In this document: piece by piece, positions 29,624 through 38,994 of the stretch
How positions within the stretch are numbered: position 1 is the first letter of the stretch
Layout: each line of letters begins with the position of its first letter
Assembly: GCF_051811025.1 (NCBI RefSeq)
Contig: NZ_JBPWQE010000001.1
Location: 3,472,001 to 3,536,000 of the forward strand
DNA length: 64,000 nt
Direction of reading: 5' to 3'
DNA from: Tardiphaga sp051811025
GTDB taxonomy: Bacteria > Pseudomonadota > Alphaproteobacteria > Rhizobiales > Xanthobacteraceae
Notes under the pieces: generated by a model
Databases searched by the model: none
What the model was told of the DNA's origin: nothing
Seen by the model: the letters and a program-made list of their open reading frames with translations, nothing else
Program-made: the position numbers and the translations under genes

Positions 29624-30637
29624 ATGTCGTCATTCGAATTGATTACAACCTTCGTCGCTCTGGTTGTAGCCGCTGTTCTGTCCGCGGCTTGCATCAAGGC
29701 CATTCATCCGCTGCTTATCCGTTATGCAATGGCGCGACCGAATGCCCGATCGTCCCACAAGGTGCCGACACCGCAAGGCGCCGGCATCGCGGTGATATCA
29801 GTCACACTGCTGGTTGCCGGGTGCTCGATTGCAAGTCTTTCCGTTTCAGCGACACCGGCGCTGTGGGTGCTGTTCGCTGCAACGATCCTGATCGCGACCA
29901 TCGGCGCAATTGATGATCTGCGTCCGATTTCCGTGACGCCGCGACTGCTCCTGCAAGCCGTCAGTATTGCCGCGATCCTGTTTGCCCTGCCCCCGACACT
30001 GCAGATCATACCGGGCCTGCCTCTCTGGATCGAACGCGGCTTGCTGCTGCTGGCCGCACTCTGGTTCGTCAATCTCGTGAATTTCATGGATGGGCTCGAC
30101 TGGATCACAGTGGCCGAGGTGATACCGATTACCGCAGCGCTGGTGCTGATCGGCTTCTCCGGGCAACTGCCGTTATCGACGGCGCTCATTGCCGCTGCGC
30201 TTTGCGGCGCCACACTCGGCTTCGCGCCGTTCAATCGGCCCGTTGCGAAGATGTTTCTGGGCGACGTCGGCAGCCTCCCCATCGGGCTGTTGCTGGCCTG
30301 GTGCTTCCTGCAACTGGCCTATGCGCACCATCTGGCTGCCGCCATCCTGCTGCCGCTGTACTACCTTGCCGACGCGACCATCACCCTGCTCCGGCGGCTG
30401 GCAAAACGCGAGCCGGTGTGGCTGGCGCATCGCTCGCACTTCTATCAGCGCGCGACGGACAATGGCTTCGCCGTGATCGAGGTTGTGCGAACGGCGTTCG
30501 TGCTCAATATCGGCCTGGCGGCACTGGCCGGCCTGTCGATCTATCTCCGCTCAGGCGTCGCCGACGCAGCTTTGCTTGTACTTGGCAGCATCGCCGTCGC
30601 CGCGGTATTGCGGGCATTCTCGACGCCGCGCCGCTAA
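29624..30637 (+). CDS. Polyprenyl-phosphate sugar-1-phosphate transferase, WecA/MraY-like (GT4-type initiating transferase)
   Basis: 337 residues with about ten membrane segments. Family motifs: Asp97-Asp98 in GAIDDLRP, NFMDG at 153-157, FLGDVGS at 211-217 and HRSHFYQRA. These are the Mg-binding and substrate residues of the WecA/WbpL/MraY superfamily, which load a sugar-1-phosphate on undecaprenyl phosphate to start O-antigen or other glycan synthesis. It is divergent from the epimerase at 29367 with 256 bases between, and convergent with the dehydratase at 30645 (7 bases between stops). The partner dehydratase suggests a WbpL-like role, but the sugar cannot be read from the sequence. Confidence 0.88.
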   Translation: MSSFELITTFVALVVAAVLSAACIKAIHPLLIRYAMARPNARSSHKVPTPQGAGIAVISVTLLVAGCSIASLSVSATPALWVLFAATILIATIGAIDDLRPISVTPRLLLQAVSIAAILFALPPTLQIIPGLPLWIERGLLLLAALWFVNLVNFMDGLDWITVAEVIPITAALVLIGFSGQLPLSTALIAAALCGATLGFAPFNRPVAKMFLGDVGSLPIGLLLAWCFLQLAYAHHLAAAILLPLYYLADATITLLRRLAKREPVWLAHRSHFYQRATDNGFAVIEVVRTAFVLNIGLAALAGLSIYLRSGVADAALLVLGSIAVAAVLRAFSTPRR

Positions 30638-30644
30638 TGCAGAC

Positions 30645-32555
30645 TCACTGTGCCGCCGCCCGATATTCCGGCACCGCATCCTTCAGCGTCGCCACAGCGA
30701 CCTCGTGTTGATCCGCCTCAATGGCTTTCCGCAAGATCGCAAGCCAGCTGTTCAGCGTCTCCAACGGCAGTTCGTTCGGGCGGGCGGCGACGATGCCGGC
30801 GATACCGATCTCGCTGGTTGGCTCCTGCTCGGCGAACAATATCTCGTTGAGCCGCTCGCCCGGTCGAACACCGGTGAACACGATATCGATATCGTAGCCG
30901 GGCTGAAGACCGGACAGCCGGATCATGCGGTCGGCGAGATCGACGATCTTCACCGGCTGCCCCATGCTGAGCACATAGACCGATGCATCCGCATGCTGCG
31001 CATTCATCGCATGGGTTGCAGCAGTAACGACCAGATCGCAGGCCTCGCGGATGGTCATGAAGTAGCGCACCATATCAGGGTGCGTCACCGTCACCGGCCC
31101 ACCGGCTTCGATCTGCGCCTTGAACTTCGGCACGACGGACCCATTCGATGCCAGAACATTACCGAACCGCACCGAGATCAGCCGCATGGGCGATTTGGCG
31201 GCACTGCCGCTGATGGCATCGCCATCGAGCGCCTGGCAATACATCTCGGCAAAACGCTTGGTGAGGCCAAGCATCGACACCGGCTCAATCGCCTTGTCGG
31301 TCGAGATCATCACCATCGCATCAGCGCCCGATGCGAGCGCCGCATCGGCGACATTCACGGAGCCAAAGATGTTGGTCTTGACACCCTCACCCCAGTCACG
31401 TTCCAGGATCGGCACATGTTTCAGCGCGGCAGCATGAAATACCGCATCCGGCTTGAAAGCGATCATCAGTTGATGAATGCGCTCGCGGTCTCTGACATCG
31501 GCGATGCGGCCCTCGATCGCCGCGCTGGTAACCTTGGCCGCCAGCTTTTCCATAGCCGCATGAAGCGCCGGCTCCGAATTCTCGATAATGAGCAGCCGTG
31601 CCGCGCCGAACGTGATGACGCGGTCGCAGATCTCGTAGCCGATCGAGCCGCCACCGCCGGTCACCACGATCGCCTTGCCGCGCACGAAATTCTCCAGCCG
31701 GGCATAGTCGATCTTGACGCTCGGCCGCAGCAACAGATCCTCGACTGCGACCGGCGCCAATTGCGGCGTATCGCGGCTTTCCTCGAGCGACGGAATCCGG
31801 CTAACCGTCAGCCCGAGCTTGCGCGCACGCATCAATACCGACTCAGGCAACGCCTCTGCTTCAAACGCCGACGGCGTCATCACGATCCGTTCGATTGGGC
31901 GTTGCCGCGTGCTGAAGTCATCAACGACATGACCGAGATCATCGATGCCGCCCAGGACCGGCACACCTCGGATCGCCTGTCCGCGATCGGACATCGCCGG
32001 CGACAAGATACCAACCGGCCACATGCGCTTGACGGCACCACTCTCAATGCCGCGCAAGAACACCTCGGCATCGGCCGCACGACCAATCAACAGTGCGGGT
32101 GACGCATCCATCGCGCGCGCCTGATTGCGCGTACGCGTATAACGAAAATAGCGATAGGCCAGTCGCGATCCGCTCAGAAAGAATATCTGGATGAACCAGT
32201 AGATGATGATCGTTGTCTTGCCGAGGAAGAACGTGCCGTACACGTTCGGCGCCAGGAAGATGTAGTCGAGCACCAGAAGCGCGCCCGTCAGCACCGTGGA
32301 TGCCTTGATGATATTCAGCAAATCGGGCAGCGAGATGAAGCGCCACTTCGTCGTCGTCAGATTGAACAGGTAACAGACGAAAAAGCTGAAGACGACGAAG
32401 TACGGCAGGATCTTCAGGAGCAGCGGCAGCCGATCCCACAGATTTTCGCCATCGAAACGCAGCACGAAGCTGAGAACGACCGCGGCCGCCGTGACGATGG
32501 CGTCATGCGTCGCAATCAGCCAGTTGCGGGCAGAAAACTGTGTGATGCGTGTCAT
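30645..32555 (-). CDS. Membrane-bound nucleotide-sugar 4,6-dehydratase, WbpM/CapD/PglF family
   Basis: 636 residues. Four N-terminal membrane segments (about 13-33, 48-66, 85-103, 113-130) are followed by a first Rossmann-like CoA-binding-type region and a C-terminal SDR with TGGGGSIG at 299-306 and STDKA at 418-422. The active-site stretch reads MLGLTKR at 428-434: Lys433 is kept, while the residue aligned with the catalytic Met/Tyr of WbpM-type enzymes is Leu429, which should be checked. It likely turns UDP-GlcNAc into a 4-keto-6-deoxy sugar for surface glycan. It overlaps hldE by 4 bases. Confidence 0.87.
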   Translation of the reverse strand: MTRITQFSARNWLIATHDAIVTAAAVVLSFVLRFDGENLWDRLPLLLKILPYFVVFSFFVCYLFNLTTTKWRFISLPDLLNIIKASTVLTGALLVLDYIFLAPNVYGTFFLGKTTIIIYWFIQIFFLSGSRLAYRYFRYTRTRNQARAMDASPALLIGRAADAEVFLRGIESGAVKRMWPVGILSPAMSDRGQAIRGVPVLGGIDDLGHVVDDFSTRQRPIERIVMTPSAFEAEALPESVLMRARKLGLTVSRIPSLEESRDTPQLAPVAVEDLLLRPSVKIDYARLENFVRGKAIVVTGGGGSIGYEICDRVITFGAARLLIIENSEPALHAAMEKLAAKVTSAAIEGRIADVRDRERIHQLMIAFKPDAVFHAAALKHVPILERDWGEGVKTNIFGSVNVADAALASGADAMVMISTDKAIEPVSMLGLTKRFAEMYCQALDGDAISGSAAKSPMRLISVRFGNVLASNGSVVPKFKAQIEAGGPVTVTHPDMVRYFMTIREACDLVVTAATHAMNAQHADASVYVLSMGQPVKIVDLADRMIRLSGLQPGYDIDIVFTGVRPGERLNEILFAEQEPTSEIGIAGIVAARPNELPLETLNSWLAILRKAIEADQHEVAVATLKDAVPEYRAAAQ

Positions 32556-34021
32556 GACTGTCCGCTGCGCGCGCGCTCGACCAGCGACGTCGTGCTGTGG
32601 CCTTGCAAGATATCGATCAGGATCACCTCTCCGCCGTTCGCGGCGACAACCTCATGGCCGACCACCTGCTCTCGCGTGTAATCGCCGCCTTTGACCAGCG
32701 TCGCCGGCGCGATCTGCGTAATCAGGTTCAGTGGGGTATCCTCTTCGAAAATCACGACCAGATCGACCGCTTCCAGCGCCGCAAGCACTTCTGCGCGGGC
32801 GCGTTCGTTCTGCACCGGGCGCCCCTCGCCCTTCAACCGCTTCACCGACGCGTCGCTGTTAAGGCCGACGATCAGGCGATCGCAAGTCGCGCGCGCTGCC
32901 GTCAGAACCTTCACATGGCCGGGATGCAGGATGTCAAAACAGCCATTGGTGAAACCGATCCGCAACTGCTGCTTGCGCCAGTCGGCCAGTTGCGCATTGA
33001 GCTCAGTCGATGCCACGATTTTTTCTTCGGCGGCCAGAAATGCATGCGGCAAAATCCGGCGACGCAGTTCGGACGGTGTAACCACCGCCGTCCCCTTCTT
33101 GCTGACAGCAACCGCTGCCGCGGCAGTTGCCGCGCGCAATGCCGCTTCCCAGTCAGCTCCGGCTGCGAGCGCTACAGCCAGCATCGCCGCCACCGTGTCG
33201 CCGGCACCCGAGACGTCGCGCACCTTGACCGGCAGCGCCGGCACATGGATGGGCTCGCCATCGCGCGGCACCAGCGTCATGCCATGCTCGCTCTGGGTCA
33301 CCAGCATCGCGGCGCAGTCCGCCAGAATCATCGCTTCCTGCGCGGCGGTCGCGATGTTGATGTCGCTGTCTGCACGGCTCCGCGTTGCCTCGGCGAATTC
33401 CTTGCGGTTCGGCGTCAGCAAGGTCGCGCCGCGATAAATCGCAAAATTTGCGCTCTTGGGATCGACGATGACGCGCTTGCCGAGCTTCTTCGCCGCGTCG
33501 ATGACGTTGCGGATCACCCGCGCGGTCAGCGCGCCCTTGGCGTAGTCGGACAGCAGTACGATGTCGACACGCGCGAGTTGCGGCAAAATCGTATCGATCA
33601 ATTGCTTCTCGATGGCGGCGGACGCGGGCGCAGCCAGTTCCCAGTCGGCGCGCAGCATATGCGTCGCGAAATGCTCGGACACGAAGCGCACCTTGCGTGT
33701 CGTCGGGCGCGATGAATCCGCGACCAGCAATGCTTCGATCAGAGGCTCCTGCGCGAGCGCATTCTTGAGCGTTGCACCGGCGTCGTCCTCACCGACCAGA
33801 CCGACAAAGATGCATTTCGCGCCGAGGGCCGCAATATTGCGTGCGACATTGCCGGCGCCACCGATATTGATCTCGCTGCGCTGGACCGCGATGACCGGCG
33901 CAGGCGCTTCCGGTGAAATCCGCGACACCTCGCCATAGACGAATTCGTCGAGCATCAGATCGCCGACGCAGAGCACCGTCTGATCGGCAATCGCATGCGA
34001 CAGGGCATCGAAATCAAACAT
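32552..34021 (-). CDS. hldE: Bifunctional heptose-7-phosphate kinase / heptose-1-phosphate adenylyltransferase
   Basis: 489 residues from the ATG at 34021; a GTG one codon earlier is possible. The N-terminal ribokinase-type domain has VCVGDLMLDEFVYG, NIGGAGNVARNIAALG and the anion-hole motif VSGAGDTVAA. The C-terminal cytidylyltransferase-fold domain has FTNGCFDILHPGHV, and further on VKGGDYT. Both halves look intact. It makes ADP-D-glycero-D-manno-heptose for the LPS inner core, working between GmhB and HldD, which are both in this cluster. Confidence 0.96.
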   Translation of the reverse strand: MFDFDALSHAIADQTVLCVGDLMLDEFVYGEVSRISPEAPAPVIAVQRSEINIGGAGNVARNIAALGAKCIFVGLVGEDDAGATLKNALAQEPLIEALLVADSSRPTTRKVRFVSEHFATHMLRADWELAAPASAAIEKQLIDTILPQLARVDIVLLSDYAKGALTARVIRNVIDAAKKLGKRVIVDPKSANFAIYRGATLLTPNRKEFAEATRSRADSDINIATAAQEAMILADCAAMLVTQSEHGMTLVPRDGEPIHVPALPVKVRDVSGAGDTVAAMLAVALAAGADWEAALRAATAAAAVAVSKKGTAVVTPSELRRRILPHAFLAAEEKIVASTELNAQLADWRKQQLRIGFTNGCFDILHPGHVKVLTAARATCDRLIVGLNSDASVKRLKGEGRPVQNERARAEVLAALEAVDLVVIFEEDTPLNLITQIAPATLVKGGDYTREQVVGHEVVAANGGEVILIDILQGHSTTSLVERARSGQS

Positions 34022-34043
34022 CACACCGGTACCTGTTGCGCGT

Positions 34044-35024
34044 TCAGCGGAAGCGATCGGGCTGGTCGAGAAAGCCCTTCACATAATGCGAGACGGCATC
34101 TTCCAATGTTGTAGAACCGCCGTTGTAGCCGGCGCCGCGCAACCGATCGACTTCACTCTGCGTGAAATACTGATAGCTGCCGCGAATCTGCACGGGCATA
34201 TCGATATAGTCGATGTTCGGCCTAGTGCCGAGTGCAGCATAGGCGGCCAGCATCAGATCCTTGAAGCTGCGTGCGGTTCCGGTGCCGACATTGAAGATGC
34301 CGCTGACACTGGGCGACGCCAGCAGCCACATCATCACGCGGACGACGTCCTCGACATAGATGAAGTCGCGGCGCTGATCGCCGTCGGCAATACCTTCGCG
34401 ATGCGACTTGAACAGCTGGATGCCGCGGCCGGCCTTGATGTCGTCGAAGCGCCGCGCCAGCACGCTCATCATCGAGCCCTTGTGGTACTCGTTCGGCCCG
34501 AACACGTTGAAGAACTTCAGGCCGGCCCATTGCGGCGGCATCTTTTCGCCCTTGGCGACGCGCTCGGCCACCGCGAGGTCGAACAGGTGCTTGCTCCAGC
34601 CGTAGAGGTTCATCGGCCGTAGTTTTTTGAGTTCGGGAACGGTCTGCTCGTCGCGAAAGCCCTGCGCACCATCGCCATAGGTCGAAGCGGACGATGCATA
34701 AATCAGCGGCGTCGCATTGGCCGTGCACCAGTCCAGCAGGCGCATCGAGAGGCGGAAATTCGTCTCGATGACCAGATCACCGTCGGTCGCGGTGGTTTCC
34801 GAAATCGCGCCGAGATGAATGACCGCATCGAGCTTGCGGCCCTTCAGCCAGTCCATCAGCTCGGCTGGCGGCACTACATCTGCAAGTTGCCGCTTGGCAA
34901 GATTACGCCATTTTCCATCATGGCCGAGCACATCGCAGACGGCCACGTCCGCGCGGCCGGCGTCATTCAACGCGGCCACCACATTCGATCCGATAAAACC
35001 GGCTCCCCCGGTCACAAGCAGCAT
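34044..35024 (-). CDS. hldD: ADP-L-glycero-D-manno-heptose 6-epimerase
   Basis: 326 residues from the ATG at 35024, chosen because GGGGA sits just upstream and the NAD-binding motif (VTGGAGFIGSN) begins at residue 4. The catalytic pair is Tyr141-Lys145 in LYGWSKH. Other HldD signatures are HLGAISETTATDGD and FFNVFGPNEYHKGSMMSV. It inverts C6 of ADP-heptose before transfer to LPS core. It is 22 bases upstream of hldE on the same strand and divergent from waaF with 192 bases between. Confidence 0.96.
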   Translation of the reverse strand: MLLVTGGAGFIGSNVVAALNDAGRADVAVCDVLGHDGKWRNLAKRQLADVVPPAELMDWLKGRKLDAVIHLGAISETTATDGDLVIETNFRLSMRLLDWCTANATPLIYASSASTYGDGAQGFRDEQTVPELKKLRPMNLYGWSKHLFDLAVAERVAKGEKMPPQWAGLKFFNVFGPNEYHKGSMMSVLARRFDDIKAGRGIQLFKSHREGIADGDQRRDFIYVEDVVRVMMWLLASPSVSGIFNVGTGTARSFKDLMLAAYAALGTRPNIDYIDMPVQIRGSYQYFTQSEVDRLRGAGYNGGSTTLEDAVSHYVKGFLDQPDRFR

Positions 35025-35216
35025 GAAGTCCCCGATCTCATGATTGACCCACCTTTGCCTCAACCCTGCCCCACAGGCAACTTGGGCAATGGGATGTTCG
35101 TCGCCGCCACGGGGACATGGTTGGAAACATCCCAAATGGCTTTACCTGTCCGAATGGAACGGGTACCGACGTGAGCCGGATATAGCCCGCGGCAGAACAG
35201 CGAAGTCCTTGAAAGA

Positions 35217-36290
35217 ATGAACGTAAATTCCCCATACCAGGGCGTGATGGTCGATCCGGACGATACCCGGCCGATCCTGATTGTGCCCTATATGTGGATC
35301 GGTGATTTCGTCCGGGGTCATACGCTCGTCCGGGTCTTGAAAGAGCGCTGGCCGAACCGGCCGGTCGATTTACTGGTGACCAGACTGGTCGCCCCGCTGG
35401 TCGACTACATGCCGGGCGTGCGCGCAGGCATCGTCTGGGACCTGCCTCGCAGCCAGCTCGCGCTCGCCAAGCAATGGGAACTGGCGGCCACCCTGCGCGC
35501 ACGGAACTATGGCACCGCGCTGGTGATGCCGCGGACCTGGAAATCGGCTGTGGCACCCGCTCTGGCGGGCATCCCGGAGCGCATCGGCTTTGTCGGCGAG
35601 GCGCGCTTCGGCCTGATCAACCAGTGGCGCTGGGGCGAAAAGAAACTGCCGCGCATGATTGACAAGAAATGCGCGCTAGCGCTGCCGGACGGCACGCCAC
35701 TGCCGCCGGAATGGCCGGTGCCCCAGTTCCGCGTGCCCGCCGACGAGATCGCGCGCTGGCGGCAGACCAATGGGCTGGGAACCGGTCCGGCGGTCGCGCT
35801 CGGTCCCGGCTCGGTCGGTTCCTCCAAGCGCTGGACCTATTATGCCGAGGCCGCAAAACTGCTGGTCGCGCGCGGGCTGGACGTCTGGGTCATCGGCGGC
35901 CCGGGCGAGAAGGACCTCGCCAACGAAATCATTGCCGCCGCCGGTCCCCGCGCTCGCGACCTCACCACGGGCGACCTGCGCAATGGCGTGATCGGCATGG
36001 CCGCCGCCAATGTCGCCGTGGCCAATGATTCCGGCCTGATGCATATTGCTGCGGCTGTCGGCACGCCGACCATCGGCATTTTCGGACCGACCAGCCCGCA
36101 GCTATGGGGTCCCCTCAATCCGCTGGCGGCCACCGTGCAGACCAAGACCATTGTCCCGTGCCAACCCTGCCACAGGCCGGTCTGCACCATGAACAACCAC
36201 GCCTGCATGCGCGACATTCCGGCCGAAGACGTTGCCGGGATCATTCAAGGCGTGATGGCCGAGGCATCCAACAGAAGCCCGCAGATATGA
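35217..36290 (+). CDS. waaF: LPS heptosyltransferase II family (GT9)
   Basis: 357 residues. The GT9 fold has the N-terminal PYMWIGDFVRG, the central ALGPGSVGSSKRW, and the C-terminal donor-site motif NDSGLMHIAAAVGTPTIGIFGPTSP. The tail holds four cysteines in CQPCHRPVC...C, a pattern common in alphaproteobacterial WaaF. It transfers heptose to the inner core. It is fused to gmhB by an ATGA overlap, so the two are translated together. Confidence 0.92.
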   Translation: MNVNSPYQGVMVDPDDTRPILIVPYMWIGDFVRGHTLVRVLKERWPNRPVDLLVTRLVAPLVDYMPGVRAGIVWDLPRSQLALAKQWELAATLRARNYGTALVMPRTWKSAVAPALAGIPERIGFVGEARFGLINQWRWGEKKLPRMIDKKCALALPDGTPLPPEWPVPQFRVPADEIARWRQTNGLGTGPAVALGPGSVGSSKRWTYYAEAAKLLVARGLDVWVIGGPGEKDLANEIIAAAGPRARDLTTGDLRNGVIGMAAANVAVANDSGLMHIAAAVGTPTIGIFGPTSPQLWGPLNPLAATVQTKTIVPCQPCHRPVCTMNNHACMRDIPAEDVAGIIQGVMAEASNRSPQI

Positions 36291-36817
36291 CGACCACGCA
36301 AACAAAGCCCGCAGCGTTTCTGGATCGCGACGGCGTTATCAATTACGACGACGGCTATATGGGCACACCCGATCGCATCCGCTGGATGCCGAACGCGGCC
36401 AAGGCCGTTCGCCGGCTCAATGATGCCGGTTATTTCGTCTTCCTGTTTTCGAACCAGTCCGGCGTCGCACGAGGCTATTTCACCGAAGACGAACTCAATA
36501 CGCTGTTTAAGTGGATGCGTTCCGAACTCGCCGCACAAGGCGCCCGCATTGATGACGTCCGCTATTGCCCGCACCATCCGGCCGGATCAGTTGCGGGCTA
36601 TCTGGAAGATCATCACTGGCGCAAGCCGAGCCCGGGCATGATCCTCGATCTGATGCAGCACTGGCCTGTGCAACGCAAAGGTAGTTTTGCCATCGGCGAC
36701 CGCGATTCGGATATCGAAGCGGCCAAGGCTGCGCACCTGCCCGGCTTCCTGTTTGCAGGTGGAGACTTAGATGCGTTCGTCGCGGATATCCTGCAGGGTC
36801 AGAGCAGCCTGCGATAA
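36287..36817 (+). CDS. gmhB: D-glycero-D-manno-heptose 1,7-bisphosphate 7-phosphatase
   Basis: 176 residues. It is a HAD phosphatase with the nucleophile and acid Asp13 and Asp15 in FLDRDGVIN, SNQSGVARG near 55-63, and GDRDSDIEAA near the end. The start is the ATG of the ATGA overlap with waaF. Typical GmhB binds zinc with C-P-H-H-P and a later CxC-R-K-P. Here Cys94 (CPHHP) is kept, but the second pair is replaced by DHHWRKP, so the site may be rebuilt with His109/His110 or lost. It acts between the HldE kinase and adenylyltransferase steps. Confidence 0.93.
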   Translation: MTTTQTKPAAFLDRDGVINYDDGYMGTPDRIRWMPNAAKAVRRLNDAGYFVFLFSNQSGVARGYFTEDELNTLFKWMRSELAAQGARIDDVRYCPHHPAGSVAGYLEDHHWRKPSPGMILDLMQHWPVQRKGSFAIGDRDSDIEAAKAAHLPGFLFAGGDLDAFVADILQGQSSLR

Positions 36818-37857
36818 ACCTCAGCGATTCCCCGCGCTTCCGCATCAAGGCTGAATTTGTCGAGCACACGCTGGCGCGCATGTGTGCCCATGGCTGCAGC
36901 GGCATCGGGATCGCGCATCAGCGGCTCCAATGCCAGCGTGAGTGCCGCCGCATCGCCGGTCGGCACGAGTTTGCCGGTCACGCCCTCCTCGACCACGATT
37001 TCCGCGGCGCCCGCACGCGTTGCGACCAGCGCGGCCCCCGCCGACATCGCCTCGATTAGCGTCAGACCGAAGCCTTCATTGCGCGAAGTGAAAGCGTAGA
37101 TCGTCAGGCGCTGATACCATCGCTCGACGTCTTCGATCGGCAACTCGCCGGTGATGACGATGCGCGACTGCAGACCGACATCGGCGATCTTCTTCTTGAG
37201 CTCATTGGCAAAGCCGATCTGATCCGGCGTGATCGCGCCAACGATAACCGCCGTGAAATCCGGATAACGCGGCAACAACTCGCACATCGCATCGACGAAA
37301 AGATCAGTTCCCTTCTGCGCACGCACCCGGCCGAAGCAACCAATCGCATAGCGCCCCGGTAAACTCGCTTCCGCAAACGCCGCCGCACGATCGACGGGCG
37401 GCGCGTAGCGATCGGTATCGACGCCATGCGTCACCACAGTCGCCGATCGCTTCAGATACGACGCGGAGATCTCGCTGGTCGCGATGATGGCATCCATCCG
37501 ACTGATCAGCCAGCGTGTGATCCAGGTATGATGGCGCTGCGCTGCCGAGGTGAAGAGCAGTTTCATCGGCCACCCGAGCGCCTTGAGCAGAACGCCGGCA
37601 ATCATCTCGTTGTTGCGCCGCGCGTGCCAGATCACCGGCTTGCGGCGCAGCCACAATTTCACGAGATCGCCGATATCCATGCGCGCAATGCCGGCGGGCG
37701 CGTCGGATCCAAGCCAAGCCGCGTCGAACATGTCTGCGAGTTTCGGCGCCACCATGCGATTGGTCGCCGTCACACCGGAGTAGCGCCAGTGCAGATTCGT
37801 GACGATCAGCTGCAGTTTATCGGCCGTTTTGCCCGCAATCGGCACAGGTGACTCCAT
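36799..37857 (-). CDS. LPS core glycosyltransferase, LpsB/LpcC-like (GT4, likely mannosyl)
   Basis: 352 residues from the ATG at 37857, with AGGA 14 bases upstream; in-frame starts at 37890 (ATG) and 37920 (GTG) would lengthen it. GT4 features: RYSGVTATNRMVAP near the start, WHARRNNEM, FTSAAQRHHTWITRWLI, IGCFGRVRAQKGTDLFV, and the ExxE-type donor motif NEGFGLTLIEAM. The order SGVT, then WHARRN, then FTSA.QR is that of the rhizobial core mannosyltransferase LpcC/LpsB, hence the call. Its 3' end overlaps gmhB by 19 bases tail to tail. Confidence 0.85.
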   Translation of the reverse strand: MESPVPIAGKTADKLQLIVTNLHWRYSGVTATNRMVAPKLADMFDAAWLGSDAPAGIARMDIGDLVKLWLRRKPVIWHARRNNEMIAGVLLKALGWPMKLLFTSAAQRHHTWITRWLISRMDAIIATSEISASYLKRSATVVTHGVDTDRYAPPVDRAAAFAEASLPGRYAIGCFGRVRAQKGTDLFVDAMCELLPRYPDFTAVIVGAITPDQIGFANELKKKIADVGLQSRIVITGELPIEDVERWYQRLTIYAFTSRNEGFGLTLIEAMSAGAALVATRAGAAEIVVEEGVTGKLVPTGDAAALTLALEPLMRDPDAAAAMGTHARQRVLDKFSLDAEARGIAEVYRRLL

Positions 37858-37972
37858 TTCGCCCGATTTCCTATACGCAACATTAAGCATAGTGGCCAGT
37901 TGCCGGCCGTCGAAACCCACTCTTCATCCCGGGCGCGATAGCGTTCCCAAAACGGGAGAGTGAGTAAATCCA

Positions 37973-38986
37973 ATGACCGTCCTTGTCACCGGCGGCGCCG
38001 GTTATATCGGAAGTCACATGGTCCATGCGCTGGTGGAAGCCGGCGAGAGCGTGGTCGTGATCGATAACCTGTCGACGGGCTTTTCCACCTATCTCCCCGA
38101 AGGCGTTCCGCTGTTCATCGGCGATGTCGCTGACGAAAATCTTGTCGAGGGCGTGATCGCCGCACATGGCATCGACGCCATCATCCATTTCGCAGGCTCT
38201 GTCGTCGTCCCGGAATCGATGCGCGACCCGCTCAGCTATTACCGCAATAACACGATGACGACACGCAACCTGCTCAGCGCAGCGGTGAAATGCGGCGTCA
38301 AGCGCTTCATCTTCTCATCGACCGCTGCCGTCTACGGCAATCCCGATTTCACGCCGGTGGCAGAAGATGCCCCAACGCGTCCGCTGTCGCCTTACGGATC
38401 ATCGAAGCTGATGACCGAGATTATGCTGCACGACATCGCACCGGCCTATGGCATGGAGTTTGTCGCGCTGCGTTACTTCAACGTCGCCGGCGCCGATCCG
38501 CAGGGTCGCACAGGCCTCGCCACCATGGGCGCGACGCATCTGCTCAAGATCGCCGTCGAGGCCGCAACCGGTCAGCGCAGCAAGATCGACGTGTTCGGCA
38601 CCGATTATCCGACGCCCGACGGAAGCTGCATCCGCGACTTCATCCATGTGAGCGATCTTGTGCAGGCCCACCGCGCCGCGCTGAGCTACCTGCGCGAAGG
38701 CGGAGCATCGACCACCCTGAATTGCGGCTATGGCCGCGGCTATTCGGTGCTGGAGACCATCGAAGCCGTACGACGTGCATCGGGCCGCAACTTCGCCGTT
38801 CAATACGCTCCGCGCCGCGACGGCGACATCATGACCATGATCGCCGATACGTCCCGAATCCGCGCCACGCTGAACTGGACGCCGCAATACGACGATCTAG
38901 AAACCATCGCACGTCACGCGCTGGCCTGGGAAGAAAAGCTAGCCCGAGAGCGCTATGGGATCGAATTAATAGCGAAGTCGGCCTAA
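37973..38986 (+). CDS. galE: UDP-glucose 4-epimerase
   Basis: 337 residues, the usual length. NAD motif TGGAGYIGSHM at 6-16, FSSTAAVYGNP near 114-124, catalytic Tyr141-Lys145 in PYGSSKLMTE, and the GalE signatures YFNVAGADPQGRTG, DGSCIRDFIHV and LNCGYGRGYSV. It converts UDP-glucose and UDP-galactose for surface glycans. It is divergent from the LpsB-like gene (115 bases between) and convergent with the AraC gene (8 bases between stops). Confidence 0.95.
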   Translation: MTVLVTGGAGYIGSHMVHALVEAGESVVVIDNLSTGFSTYLPEGVPLFIGDVADENLVEGVIAAHGIDAIIHFAGSVVVPESMRDPLSYYRNNTMTTRNLLSAAVKCGVKRFIFSSTAAVYGNPDFTPVAEDAPTRPLSPYGSSKLMTEIMLHDIAPAYGMEFVALRYFNVAGADPQGRTGLATMGATHLLKIAVEAATGQRSKIDVFGTDYPTPDGSCIRDFIHVSDLVQAHRAALSYLREGGASTTLNCGYGRGYSVLETIEAVRRASGRNFAVQYAPRRDGDIMTMIADTSRIRATLNWTPQYDDLETIARHALAWEEKLARERYGIELIAKSA

Positions 38987-38994
38987 GCATCCGA

